DNA of 64,000 bases from the NCBI GenBank assembly GCA_024743215.1, contig JANSWZ010000004.1:310001-374000 (forward strand). Reading direction: 5' to 3'. Each line of letters starts with the position of its first letter. The first letter of the stretch is position 1. A model generated the notes under the pieces. It saw only the letters and a list, made by a program, of their open reading frames with translations. It ran no database searches and was not told the origin of the DNA. Of the stretch, positions 52,025 through 60,353 are shown one piece after another. This DNA comes from Alphaproteobacteria bacterium. Lineage in GTDB: Bacteria; Pseudomonadota; Alphaproteobacteria; Rhizobiales; GCA-2746425. Made by a program: the position numbers and the translations under genes.

Positions 52025-53473
52025 CTAAACGCCAGCAGGAATGCCGCTGCGTTCAATTTTACGTGGATGCGTCAACTCTTTCCAGGTGGACAGGGCCTGA
52101 TTGACGGGTGGGTTGGACTCCCGTTTGATGAAGCGTCCGCGACCGGTCTCACCGGTTACGTCACCTTCCTTGTAGACCATCTCGCCCCGGTTGAAGGTCA
52201 TGACAGGCAGACCCGTCACGTCAAAGCCTTCAAACACATTGTAATCAATTGCTGACTTCTGTGTGCTGGCCTGAATGGTTTTTGACGCTTCAGGGTCCCA
52301 GACTACAATGTCAGCATCTGCACCAGGCATGATCGCGCCCTTTTTGGGGTACATGTTGAGAATGCGTGCAATGTTGGTGGAGGTCACAGCCACAAATTCA
52401 TTCATGGTCAAACGGCCTGTGCGCACTCCGCGCGACCACAGGACAGGCATCCGGTCTTCCAGACCGCCTGTGCCGTTTGGAATTTTTGTGAAATCACCAA
52501 CGCCAAACCGCTTCTGCTCGGTTGTAAATGCGCAATGATCCGTCGCAACCACCTGAAGGCTGCCAGCGGCAAGTCCTGCCCACAATCCGTCCTGATTCAG
52601 CTTGTCACGGAACGGTGGTGACATGACGCGGCGAGCCGCATAATCCCAGTCTGCGTTGAAATATTCGCTTTCATCCAGCGTCAGATGTTGAATCAACGGC
52701 TCCCCATAGACCCGCATGCCCTTTTGGCGTGCGCGGCGAATGGCTTCATGGGCCTGTTCGCAGGAAACGTGGACAATATAAAGCGGTACACCAGCCTGAT
52801 CGGCAATCATGATCGCACGATTGGCGGCTTCCCCTTCAACTTCGGGCGGGCGGGAATAGCCATGAGCTTCCGGCCCGTTGTTGCCTTCGGCCAGAAGCCG
52901 TTGCTGGATTTGAGCCACGACATCGCCATTTTCGGCATGGACCAGCGGCATGGCACCAATTTCGGCACATCTGGAGAAGGATGCGAACATCTCATCATCA
53001 TCCACCATCAAGGCGCCTTTGTAGGCCATGAAGTGTTTGAACGTATTGATGCCCTCAGCCACGACCTTCGGCATGTCGTTGAAAATCTGCTCGCTCCAGC
53101 CAGTGATTGCCATATGGAACGAATAGTCAGTGCGTGCCTTTCCGGCTTTCTGATACCATTGTTGCAGCGGGTCCATCAGGCCGCCCGATGGGTCCGGCAG
53201 GCAGAAATCCACGACCATGGTGGTGCCGCCAGCAAGGGCCGCTGCCGTACCGGTATCAAAATCATCTGAGGAATGGGTGCCCATAAATGGCATTTCCAAA
53301 TGAGTATGCGGGTCAATGCCACCGGGCATCACATAGCAGCCGGAAGCATCGATGATTTCATCGCCCTCAAGATCAAGTCCAACAGCAACGATGCTTTCGC
53401 CATCTATCAGAACGTCAGCCTTGTAGGTGCGGTCAGCGGCAATGATTGTGCCGCCTTTGATAAGTTTGGTCAT
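52025..53473 (-). CDS. hydA: Dihydropyrimidinase
   Basis: A 482-residue amidohydrolase that opens dihydrouracil or dihydrothymine to the N-carbamoyl-beta-amino acid. The metal site has His56 and His58 in PGGIDPHTHLEMPF, carboxylated Lys152 in HFMAYKGALM, and further His in PLVHAENGD, YIVHVSCEQAH and ATDHCAF. Length is normal. The gene is second-step enzyme of the reductive pyrimidine pathway and follows the carbamoylase gene by 39 nt. A hydantoinase substrate is possible, but the preTA genes argue for pyrimidines. Confidence 0.94.
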   Translation of the reverse strand: MTKLIKGGTIIAADRTYKADVLIDGESIVAVGLDLEGDEIIDASGCYVMPGGIDPHTHLEMPFMGTHSSDDFDTGTAAALAGGTTMVVDFCLPDPSGGLMDPLQQWYQKAGKARTDYSFHMAITGWSEQIFNDMPKVVAEGINTFKHFMAYKGALMVDDDEMFASFSRCAEIGAMPLVHAENGDVVAQIQQRLLAEGNNGPEAHGYSRPPEVEGEAANRAIMIADQAGVPLYIVHVSCEQAHEAIRRARQKGMRVYGEPLIQHLTLDESEYFNADWDYAARRVMSPPFRDKLNQDGLWAGLAAGSLQVVATDHCAFTTEQKRFGVGDFTKIPNGTGGLEDRMPVLWSRGVRTGRLTMNEFVAVTSTNIARILNMYPKKGAIMPGADADIVVWDPEASKTIQASTQKSAIDYNVFEGFDVTGLPVMTFNRGEMVYKEGDVTGETGRGRFIKRESNPPVNQALSTWKELTHPRKIERSGIPAGV

Positions 53474-53512
53474 GATTAAACTCCTCAGTCGTTCTTTCGG
53501 CTGTCGCTTCAG

Positions 53513-54763
53513 CTATTCAACAATCTCTGCCGTCTCCACGACGGCGTGAAACAATACATCGGCACCGGCTTTGGCCCATTCCGGCGAAATTTCTTCCGCT
53601 TCATTGTGTGAAAGTCCGTCCACGCAAGGGCACATGATCATGGCTGTAGGTGCCACACGATTGATCCAGCAGGCATCATGCCCGGCACCTGAAATCAAAT
53701 TGCGGTGGCTGTAGCCAAGGCGTTCGGCGGCGCTGCGCACGGCCGTTACGCATGTCTCGTCAAAAGCCACCGGATCAAACCCGCCAACCTTCTCGAATGC
53801 GACCTCAAGCCCCATTTCATCACAGATTTTCTGTGCGCCATCTTTCAGGCGGGCTTCCATATCTTCAATCACGGCCAGCTGCGGAGAGCGCAAATCGACT
53901 GTGAACACCACTTTGCCGGGGATGACATTGCGGCTGTTGGGATAGACATCAATGTGGCCAGCGGCACCAACCGCATCGGGCTTGTGAGACCAGGCGATCT
54001 CATCAACCAGTTGCAGGACTTTGGCCATTCCCAGACCGGCATTCTTGCGCATGGGCATCGGGGTGGATCCCGTGTGGCTTTCCTTGCCGGTGATGGTGAC
54101 TTGCGTCCAGGAGAGGCCCTGACCGTGGGTCACAACACCAATATCCTTGCCTTCAACTTCAAGAATTGGCCCTTGTTCAATATGCAATTCAAAGAAAGCG
54201 TGCATTTTTCTGGCACCGACTTCTTCTTCTCCGCGCCAGCCAATGCGTTTCAACTCGGCTCCGAAGTTTTTCCCCTCCGCGTCGGTACGTTCATAGGCCC
54301 AATCCTGAGTATGCATGCCCGCAAATACGCCAGAGGCCAGCATGGCGGGCGCAAAGCGTGTGCCTTCTTCATTTGTCCAGTTTGCCACCACAATCGGGTG
54401 TTTGGTTTTCATGCCAAGATCATTGAGTGTGTGGACAATCTCCAAACCGGCCAGCACACCCAATACGCCATCATATTTACCACCTGTCGGCTGCGTATCC
54501 AGATGTGATCCGACATAGACGGGCAGCGCATCAGGATCGGTTCCTTCGCGGCGCATGAACATGTTGCCCATCTGATCCAGCCCCATGGTGAGGCCGGCTT
54601 CAATGCACCATTTGTGGAATAGAATGCGCCCTTCGCCATCTTCATCGGTCACGGTTTGCCGGTTGTTTCCACCAGCAATGCCGGGACCAATTTTGGCCAT
54701 TTCCATCAGCATATCCCAAAGCCGATCGCCGTTGATCTTCAGATTATCACTTGGTGCTGCCAT
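53513..54763 (-). CDS. Zn-dependent beta-ureidopropionase/N-carbamoylase (M20 family)
   Basis: A 416-residue M20-family amidase of the AmaB/HyuC type. Metal-binding segments are VYVGSHLDTQPTGGKYDG (with the His-Asp pair), NWTNEEGTRFAPAMLAS, FELHIEQGPILE and ISGAGHDACWIN. In this operon it should hydrolyse N-carbamoyl-beta-alanine to beta-alanine, CO2 and ammonia. It takes the place of PydC-type enzymes. It lies 29 nt after the semialdehyde dehydrogenase gene. Confidence 0.9.
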   Translation of the reverse strand: MAAPSDNLKINGDRLWDMLMEMAKIGPGIAGGNNRQTVTDEDGEGRILFHKWCIEAGLTMGLDQMGNMFMRREGTDPDALPVYVGSHLDTQPTGGKYDGVLGVLAGLEIVHTLNDLGMKTKHPIVVANWTNEEGTRFAPAMLASGVFAGMHTQDWAYERTDAEGKNFGAELKRIGWRGEEEVGARKMHAFFELHIEQGPILEVEGKDIGVVTHGQGLSWTQVTITGKESHTGSTPMPMRKNAGLGMAKVLQLVDEIAWSHKPDAVGAAGHIDVYPNSRNVIPGKVVFTVDLRSPQLAVIEDMEARLKDGAQKICDEMGLEVAFEKVGGFDPVAFDETCVTAVRSAAERLGYSHRNLISGAGHDACWINRVAPTAMIMCPCVDGLSHNEAEEISPEWAKAGADVLFHAVVETAEIVE

Positions 54764-54792
54764 ATCTGCCGCCTCGAGTTTGGGTTACCGGT

Positions 54793-56286
54793 TTACATCG
54801 TTGGGAAATTGAAGACCGCGCCTTCCTTGATGCCGTCTGGCCAACGGCTTGTGACCGTTTTCAGACGTGTGTAGAACCGGATGCCTTCTTGACCGTAGAT
54901 TGAGTGATCGCCAAACAAAGACCGTTTCCAACCGCCAAAGGAGTGGTAGGCGACCGGAACAGGGATCGGCACATTGATGCCGACCATACCGACTTCAATA
55001 CTGTCGGCAAAGCTGCGCGCCGCATCACCATCGCGGGTGAAAATTGCCGTACCATTGCCGAACTCATGCTCATTGATCATCTTGGTCGCGGTTTCAAAAC
55101 TGTCGGCACGCACGACAGACAGAACCGGTCCGAAAATCTCTTCCTTGTAGATCGACATGTCAGTTGTGACACGGTCGAACAGGGTGCCACCGACAAAATA
55201 GCCATTCTCATAGCCCTGCAGGCTCAGCCCACGGCCATCAACAACCAATTCAGCGCCTTCTTTTTCGCCAGCATCAATATAGCCGACAACCTTATCCTTG
55301 TGCTGCTGGGTCACAAGTGGACCCATATCAGCCTGGGCATCTGTAGCCGGGCCAATTTTGAGCGATTCAATACGTGGCTTCAAAGCTTCAATAAGCTTGT
55401 CCGCAATCGCATCGCCCACGGGAACAGCAACGGAAATCGCCATACAGCGTTCGCCAGCAGAGCCATAACCGGCACCCATCAACGCATCGACCGTCTTGTC
55501 GATATCAGCATCCGGCATCACCACCATGTGGTTTTTGGCGCCGCCAAGGGCCTGCACGCGTTTATTATTGGCAGTTCCAGTGTGATAGACATATTCGGCG
55601 ATCGGCGTTGATCCGACGAAAGATACAGCCTTGATGTCCTTGTGGGTCAGGATTGCGTCCACAACTTCCTTGTCACCGTGAATGACATTCAGAACGCCAT
55701 CTGGAAGACCGGCTTCCATGAAGAATTCCGCGATCATATTAACCGCTGTGGGGTCTTTTTCAGATGGTTTGAGAATAAAGCAATTGCCGCAGGCAATCGC
55801 CATTGGATACATCCAGAGCGGCACCATAGCCGGGAAATTGAAAGGTGTAATGCCGGCCACGATACCCAGGGGCTGACGGTCGGAAAAACTGTCGATGGAT
55901 GGCCCGACATTGCGGGAAAATTCGCCTTTCAACAGGTGAGGGATGCCACAGGCAAAATCGACCACTTCAAGGCCGCGCTGAACTTCGCCCAACGCATCAT
56001 CATGGGTTTTGCCATGTTCGGCAGAAATGGCTTTCGCAATCCGGTCAAAATTCTGTTCAATCAGATATTTGACCTTGAACATCACTGCGGCACGTTTCAG
56101 CGGCGGTGTATTGGCCCATCCAGGAAGCGCGGCCTTTGCAGCTTCAACAGCCATGTCCAGTTCAGACGCAGATGAAAGGCCAACTTCTCCATTCTGCTCA
56201 CCGGTTGCCGGGTTAAAGAGCGTCGCGGTGCGACCGCTTTGGCTGATGTGGGGTTTGCCACCGATAATATTATTTACGCGTGCCAT
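54793..56286 (-). CDS. mmsA: CoA-acylating (methyl)malonate-semialdehyde dehydrogenase
   Basis: A 497-residue aldehyde dehydrogenase. Catalytic Cys281 lies in GSAGERCMAISVAVPVG, and NAD-binding GITPFNFPAMVPLWMYP and FVGSTPIAEYV match the MmsA group. It converts malonate semialdehyde to acetyl-CoA and methylmalonate semialdehyde to propionyl-CoA. Coming 12 nt after the aminotransferase gene, it completes the route from beta-alanine to central metabolism. Confidence 0.93.
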   Translation of the reverse strand: MARVNNIIGGKPHISQSGRTATLFNPATGEQNGEVGLSSASELDMAVEAAKAALPGWANTPPLKRAAVMFKVKYLIEQNFDRIAKAISAEHGKTHDDALGEVQRGLEVVDFACGIPHLLKGEFSRNVGPSIDSFSDRQPLGIVAGITPFNFPAMVPLWMYPMAIACGNCFILKPSEKDPTAVNMIAEFFMEAGLPDGVLNVIHGDKEVVDAILTHKDIKAVSFVGSTPIAEYVYHTGTANNKRVQALGGAKNHMVVMPDADIDKTVDALMGAGYGSAGERCMAISVAVPVGDAIADKLIEALKPRIESLKIGPATDAQADMGPLVTQQHKDKVVGYIDAGEKEGAELVVDGRGLSLQGYENGYFVGGTLFDRVTTDMSIYKEEIFGPVLSVVRADSFETATKMINEHEFGNGTAIFTRDGDAARSFADSIEVGMVGINVPIPVPVAYHSFGGWKRSLFGDHSIYGQEGIRFYTRLKTVTSRWPDGIKEGAVFNFPTM

Positions 56287-56298
56287 TTTATAATTTCC

Positions 56299-57627
56299 TT
56301 ACGCTGCATCTTTCAACACGCCGGACAGCGTGTCGATAAGTTCGTCAATATGAGTTTTTTCAACAATTAGAGGGGGTGACAGGGCAATGATATCACCGGT
56401 CGTGCGGATTAGAAGATTGCGTTCATAGGCTTCCAGGAAGCAAGAGAATGCACGCTTTGTGGGTTCCCCGGCAATCGGTTCCAGCTCGATAGCTCCGATG
56501 AGGCCGATATTGCGGATATCTATGACATGCGGCAGGCCTTTCAGCGAATGCAGCGCGTCTTCCCAATATTTTCCTAGCTCCTGACCTTTTTGGAACAGGC
56601 CTTCTTCCTCATAGGTATCAAGCGCGCCCAAAGCGGCGGCAGCCGCCATGGGATTTCCTGAATAAGTATAACCATGGAAGAACTCGATCATATGTGGTGG
56701 GCCTTGCATGAAAGCCTCGTAAATATGGTCTTTTACAAATACCGCCCCCATGGGGATGACGCCGCTCGTCAAACCCTTGGCTGTAATCACAATATCTGGT
56801 GTGACGCCAAAATGCTGTACTGCAAAGGGCGAACCCAGTCGGCCAAAACCGGTGATGACTTCATCAAAAATAAGCAGAATATCGTGCTTGTCGCACAGGT
56901 CGCGCAGGCGCTGCAAATAGCCCTGAGGCGGTATCAATACGCCAGTTGATCCGGCCACTGGCTCAACGATTACGGCTGCAACGGTGGAAGGATCATGCAA
57001 AGTGCAAATCCGCTCCAACTCGTCAGCCAGATCAGCGCCATGCTCCGGAATGCCGCGCGTAAATGCGTTTTTTTCGATGTCATGGGTGTGGGGCAGGTGA
57101 TCAACCCCCGTCAGCAACGTTCCGAACATCTTGCGGTTCGAAACAATGCCACCAACCGATATGCCGCCGAAATTCACGCCGTGATAGCCGCGCTCGCGGC
57201 CTATCAGGCGAAACCGTGACCCATCTCCCTTGGCCCGATGGTAGGCGAGGGCGACCTTCAGAGCGGTTTCCACCGATTCAGATCCTGAGTTGGTGTACAT
57301 CACATGGTTGATGTCGTCTGGCATGTATTCGACGAGGCGTTCCGCCAATTCAAACGCTTTGGGATGACCCATCTGGAACGCAGGTGCATAGTCAAGTTCA
57401 GCGGCCTGTTTCTGAATGGCTTCGGTGATCTTCGGGCGGCAATGGCCCGCATTCACGCACCACAGACCAGCGGTGCCATCCAGCACCTCACGTCCGTCAG
57501 AGGTCACGTAATGCATGTCTTTGGCCCCCACGAACATGCGTGGAGATTCCTTGAATTGCCGATTGGCCGTAAACGGCATCCAAAAAGCTTCAAGGCTGTT
57601 GTTCTTGGTGGGTGTCTGAATATTCAT
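56299..57627 (-). CDS. Class III aminotransferase, putative beta-alanine:pyruvate transaminase
   Basis: A 442-residue PLP enzyme. The sequence TNSGSESVETALKVALAYHRAKG binds phosphate, LLIFDEVITGFGRLG holds the ring Asp, and ITAKGLTSGVIPMGA holds the PLP lysine. Class III omega-amino acid:pyruvate transaminases fit. First gene of the operon, so it should convert beta-alanine (or beta-aminoisobutyrate) to the semialdehyde. ATG 57627 is preferred to GTG 57639. Confidence 0.87.
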   Translation of the reverse strand: MNIQTPTKNNSLEAFWMPFTANRQFKESPRMFVGAKDMHYVTSDGREVLDGTAGLWCVNAGHCRPKITEAIQKQAAELDYAPAFQMGHPKAFELAERLVEYMPDDINHVMYTNSGSESVETALKVALAYHRAKGDGSRFRLIGRERGYHGVNFGGISVGGIVSNRKMFGTLLTGVDHLPHTHDIEKNAFTRGIPEHGADLADELERICTLHDPSTVAAVIVEPVAGSTGVLIPPQGYLQRLRDLCDKHDILLIFDEVITGFGRLGSPFAVQHFGVTPDIVITAKGLTSGVIPMGAVFVKDHIYEAFMQGPPHMIEFFHGYTYSGNPMAAAAALGALDTYEEEGLFQKGQELGKYWEDALHSLKGLPHVIDIRNIGLIGAIELEPIAGEPTKRAFSCFLEAYERNLLIRTTGDIIALSPPLIVEKTHIDELIDTLSGVLKDAA

Positions 57628-57716
57628 GGCGTCCCGCACTCCCCAAATCTATACCACCGGCCAGAAGACCTCTAAGGCCCCAGAAGAAGACCTTCACGAA
57701 CCACAAAGAGACCCCT

Positions 57717-57745
57717 GTTACACCCTTGGGCTGCGCAAACGTCAA
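57717..57745 (-). promoter_or_regulatory. Candidate promoter of the pyrimidine catabolism operon
   Basis: On the minus strand TTGACG (57745-57740) and TGTAAC (57722-57717) are separated by 17 bases, about 90 nt before the aminotransferase start. The -35 overlaps the palindrome GTCAATTTGAC (57741-57751). Confidence 0.4.
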
Positions 57746-57746
57746 T

Positions 57747-57776
57747 TTGACATTCTGGCTGACACGCCGTTAGGTG
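57747..57776 (+). promoter_or_regulatory. Candidate rutR promoter with consensus -35
   Basis: TTGACA (57747-57752) is a perfect -35 hexamer facing rutR. The -10 region 17-18 nt later (57770-57776, TTAGGTG) is poor. The RutR-like site starts 12 nt after it, where a repressor would block the promoter. Confidence 0.3.
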
Positions 57777-57787
57777 AACCGGAATTT

Positions 57788-57803
57788 CTGACCAATTGGT
57801 CAA
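57788..57803. promoter_or_regulatory. RutR-like operator in the divergent region
   Basis: CTGACCAATTGGTCAA matches the published RutR consensus TTGACCAnnTGGTCAA at 13 of 14 defined positions. It includes a perfect 14-bp palindrome (57789-57802). It lies between the divergent aminotransferase and rutR genes. Confidence 0.82.
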
Positions 57804-57935
57804 ATGAGACGTTAGACACAATCGGAAAAGCCCACAAGCCCTTTCCATAGTGTCAATTGAAGGTATTGCTGCAAAAAACTGGTGTCAGAAAAACACCGCT
57901 GCAGGGGCCTTGGGGAGAAGCAGGTAAACACACTT

Positions 57936-58607
57936 ATGGATTTGGGTGAACCAGAACCAAGGCCGGGGCAGGAGCCGGTAAATCGTGTGAAGCCGCGCAA
58001 GGCTACCCGCATCCAGATTCGCAATCAGGAACGCATCCTCGACGGTGCGCTGAGCATCTTTGCCTCAACCGGGTTTCGAGGTGCAACGGTTGACGAGTTG
58101 GCCAGAGCATCGGGCATGACAAAGCCCAATCTGCTTTACTACTTCAGGAGCAAGAAAGCGCTCTATATAGCCGTGCTGGAACTTGTACTGGAGCGCTGGC
58201 TGGAACCACTGGAACAGCTTGACCCGGATGGCGACCCCGCAGAGCAAATTCTCGCCTATATGCGTGCCAAACTGGCCATGTCGAAAGAACGGCCCGAAGA
58301 TTCCCGCCTTTTTGCCAATGAAATTCTCAATGGCGCCCCGATGCTCGGTGCGGTGCTGCAAGGTCATTTGAAAGAACTGGTAGAACAAAAAGCAGCTGTG
58401 ATTCGCCATTGGTGTGACACCGGACAGCTCAATCGAGTTGATCCCTACCACCTGATCTTTATGCTATGGGCGACAACCCAGCATTATGCGGATTTCGAGG
58501 TTCAGGTCACCGCGTTGCTGGGCGATAACCAGCGTGACAAGACGTATGGTGACGCCGCGGATACGCTTGAAACCGTGCTGATGCAGGGCCTCCTGCCACG
58601 CGCGTGA
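57936..58607 (+). CDS. rutR: TetR family regulator, RutR-like
   Basis: A 223-residue repressor-type protein. The N-terminal helix-turn-helix is RNQERILDGALSIFASTGFRGATVDELARASGMTKPNLLYYFRSKKALY-like in order, and the C-terminal ligand domain contains RLFANEILNGAPML and HLIFMLWATTQHYADFEVQV, as in RutR/YcdC proteins that bind uracil or thymine. ATG 57936 is used; a GTG at 57882 is possible. It is divergent from the pyrimidine operon and faces a RutR-like operator upstream of its own start, so autoregulation is likely. Confidence 0.88.
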   Translation: MDLGEPEPRPGQEPVNRVKPRKATRIQIRNQERILDGALSIFASTGFRGATVDELARASGMTKPNLLYYFRSKKALYIAVLELVLERWLEPLEQLDPDGDPAEQILAYMRAKLAMSKERPEDSRLFANEILNGAPMLGAVLQGHLKELVEQKAAVIRHWCDTGQLNRVDPYHLIFMLWATTQHYADFEVQVTALLGDNQRDKTYGDAADTLETVLMQGLLPRA

Positions 58608-58634
58608 CGGGACGATGAGCATTGGCAGAAATGT

Positions 58635-59006
58635 CTATTCTGCCGGCTCCCACAATTCCACCGGATTGCCTTCAGGATCATGCAGGCGAGCAAAGCGGCC
58701 ATTGGGGTAGGTCTCCGGATCGCGTTTTACAGCAATACCCGCGGCCTCCAATTGTGCCACCATTGCATCCATATCTGCGACGCGGAAATTAATCATCCAG
58801 TTTTGCTCAGGACGTCCAAAATAGTCAGTGTCTGCAGCAAAGGGGGCGAACACAGTCGTCCCCGATTCAGTCTGCCATGCTGGCGTGTCATAGTCTTTTG
58901 GAACCTCATCCACACCCAGATGCTCACGGTACCAACTGGCCAGCGCGCATGGGTCTTTCGCGCGAAAGAAAATGCCGCCGATGCCTGTGACCGTTTGCCG
59001 GGACAT
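58635..59006 (-). CDS. VOC (glyoxalase/bleomycin-resistance) family protein
   Basis: A 123-residue vicinal oxygen chelate protein with two half-modules: VTGIGGIFFRAKDPCALASWYREHLG and NWMINFRVADMDAMVAQLEAAGI, ending GRFARLHDPEGNPVELWEP with the usual metal Glu. GGAG lies 8 nt before ATG 59006, and it follows preA by 4 nt. Its enzymatic role is unknown; linkage to preTA suggests a function in handling an intermediate or by-product. Ends 27 nt from the convergent rutR stop. Confidence 0.85.
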   Translation of the reverse strand: MSRQTVTGIGGIFFRAKDPCALASWYREHLGVDEVPKDYDTPAWQTESGTTVFAPFAADTDYFGRPEQNWMINFRVADMDAMVAQLEAAGIAVKRDPETYPNGRFARLHDPEGNPVELWEPAE

Positions 59007-59010
59007 GAGA

Positions 59011-60342
59011 TTACTCCGCTGGTTCAATCGCCTTGGCCGGAATGAAGTTCGGCGATGAGGGGTTGTTCACATGGGTTGTCCAGTTGGCGTACTCATCGGA
59101 AATCGGGGTGCTTGTGCGTGGATCAACACCTTCGGTCATTTCTTCCATGGTGATGCAGTTTTCGACCGGACAGACAACCACACACAGATTACAGCCTACG
59201 CATTCCTCGTCAATCACCTCATAATGGCGCTCTCCATCCAGCATGGATGTGATCGCCTGATGCGATGTATCCTCACAGGCGATATGACACCGACCGCATT
59301 TGATACACGAATCCTGATCGATCACCGCCTTGGTGATGTGATTGAGATTGAGATACTGCCAATCGGTCACATTTGGCACGGCTTTGCCAACGATCTCTTC
59401 AACGTCGGTAAAGCCTTTTTCGTCCATATAGTCCGACAGGCCATCAATCATGTCTTCAACAATCTTGAAGCCATAAGTCATGGCAGCTGTGCAGACCTGC
59501 ACATTGCCACAGCCAAGTGCCAGATACTCGACCGCATCACGCCATGTCGTGACGCCGCCGATGCCCGAAATGGGCAGTTTGGCGGTTTCAGGGTCAGTTG
59601 CAATTTTTGACACCATGTTCAGCGCAATCGGCTTGACAGCCGGGCCGCAATACCCGCCATGGGTGCCTTTGCCGTCAATGGTTGGTTCGGGCGCAAATGT
59701 ATCGAGATTTACGCTCATGATTGAGGTGATGGTATTGATTAGTGACACTGCATCAGCACCGCCTGCATTGGCAGCTCTAGCCGGTGTGCGGATGTCCGAG
59801 ATATTGGGCGTCAGCTTCACGATCACCGGCATGTTGGTGTGTTGCTTGCACCAGCGGGTGACCATTTCCACATATTCGGGAACCTGACCAACAGCTGCAC
59901 CCATGCCGCGTTCCGACATGCCGTGAGGGCAACCAAAATTCAGCTCAATGCCATCAGCGTCAGTGTCTTCCACCCGCTTCAGAATATTGATCCAGTTACT
60001 TTCTTCACACGGTACCATCAGTGACACGACCATGGCCCGATCCGGCCAGTCACGTTTTACTTCCTTGATTTCGCGCAGATTGACGTCCAGTGGTCGGTCG
60101 GTAATCAGCTCAATATTGTTGAGGCCGATGAGGCGACGATCATTGGACCAGGTAGCGCCATAGCGCGGCCCGTTGACATTGACGATGGCCGGGTCTTCCC
60201 CCAGCGTTTTCCAGACAACACCACCCCAGCCAGCTTTGAAAGCCCGTACGACATTATAGGCTTTGTCCGTTGGTGGCGCAGACGCCAGCCAGAACGGGTT
60301 AGGGGACTTGATACCAACAAAATTGCTTCGAAGATCTGCCAT
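59011..60342 (-). CDS. preA: NAD-dependent dihydropyrimidine dehydrogenase subunit PreA
   Basis: A 443-residue flavin/Fe-S enzyme. The FMN barrel (about 1-315) has the active-site loop NFGCPHGMSERGMG with Cys138, equivalent to the catalytic loop cysteine of mammalian dihydropyrimidine dehydrogenase. The C-terminal ferredoxin domain has two 4Fe-4S motifs, Cys346-349-352-356 and Cys381-384-387-391. With PreT it reduces uracil and thymine to dihydropyrimidines. It follows preT by 11 nt. Confidence 0.95.
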   Translation of the reverse strand: MADLRSNFVGIKSPNPFWLASAPPTDKAYNVVRAFKAGWGGVVWKTLGEDPAIVNVNGPRYGATWSNDRRLIGLNNIELITDRPLDVNLREIKEVKRDWPDRAMVVSLMVPCEESNWINILKRVEDTDADGIELNFGCPHGMSERGMGAAVGQVPEYVEMVTRWCKQHTNMPVIVKLTPNISDIRTPARAANAGGADAVSLINTITSIMSVNLDTFAPEPTIDGKGTHGGYCGPAVKPIALNMVSKIATDPETAKLPISGIGGVTTWRDAVEYLALGCGNVQVCTAAMTYGFKIVEDMIDGLSDYMDEKGFTDVEEIVGKAVPNVTDWQYLNLNHITKAVIDQDSCIKCGRCHIACEDTSHQAITSMLDGERHYEVIDEECVGCNLCVVVCPVENCITMEEMTEGVDPRTSTPISDEYANWTTHVNNPSSPNFIPAKAIEPAE

Positions 60343-60353
60343 GGTCTGTCTCC

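Noticed and set aside
58624-58644. Hairpin GGCAGAA/TTCTGCC between rutR and the VOC gene as a bidirectional terminator
   Set aside because: The stem is only 7 bp, lacks T-runs on both strands and overlaps the VOC stop codon region.
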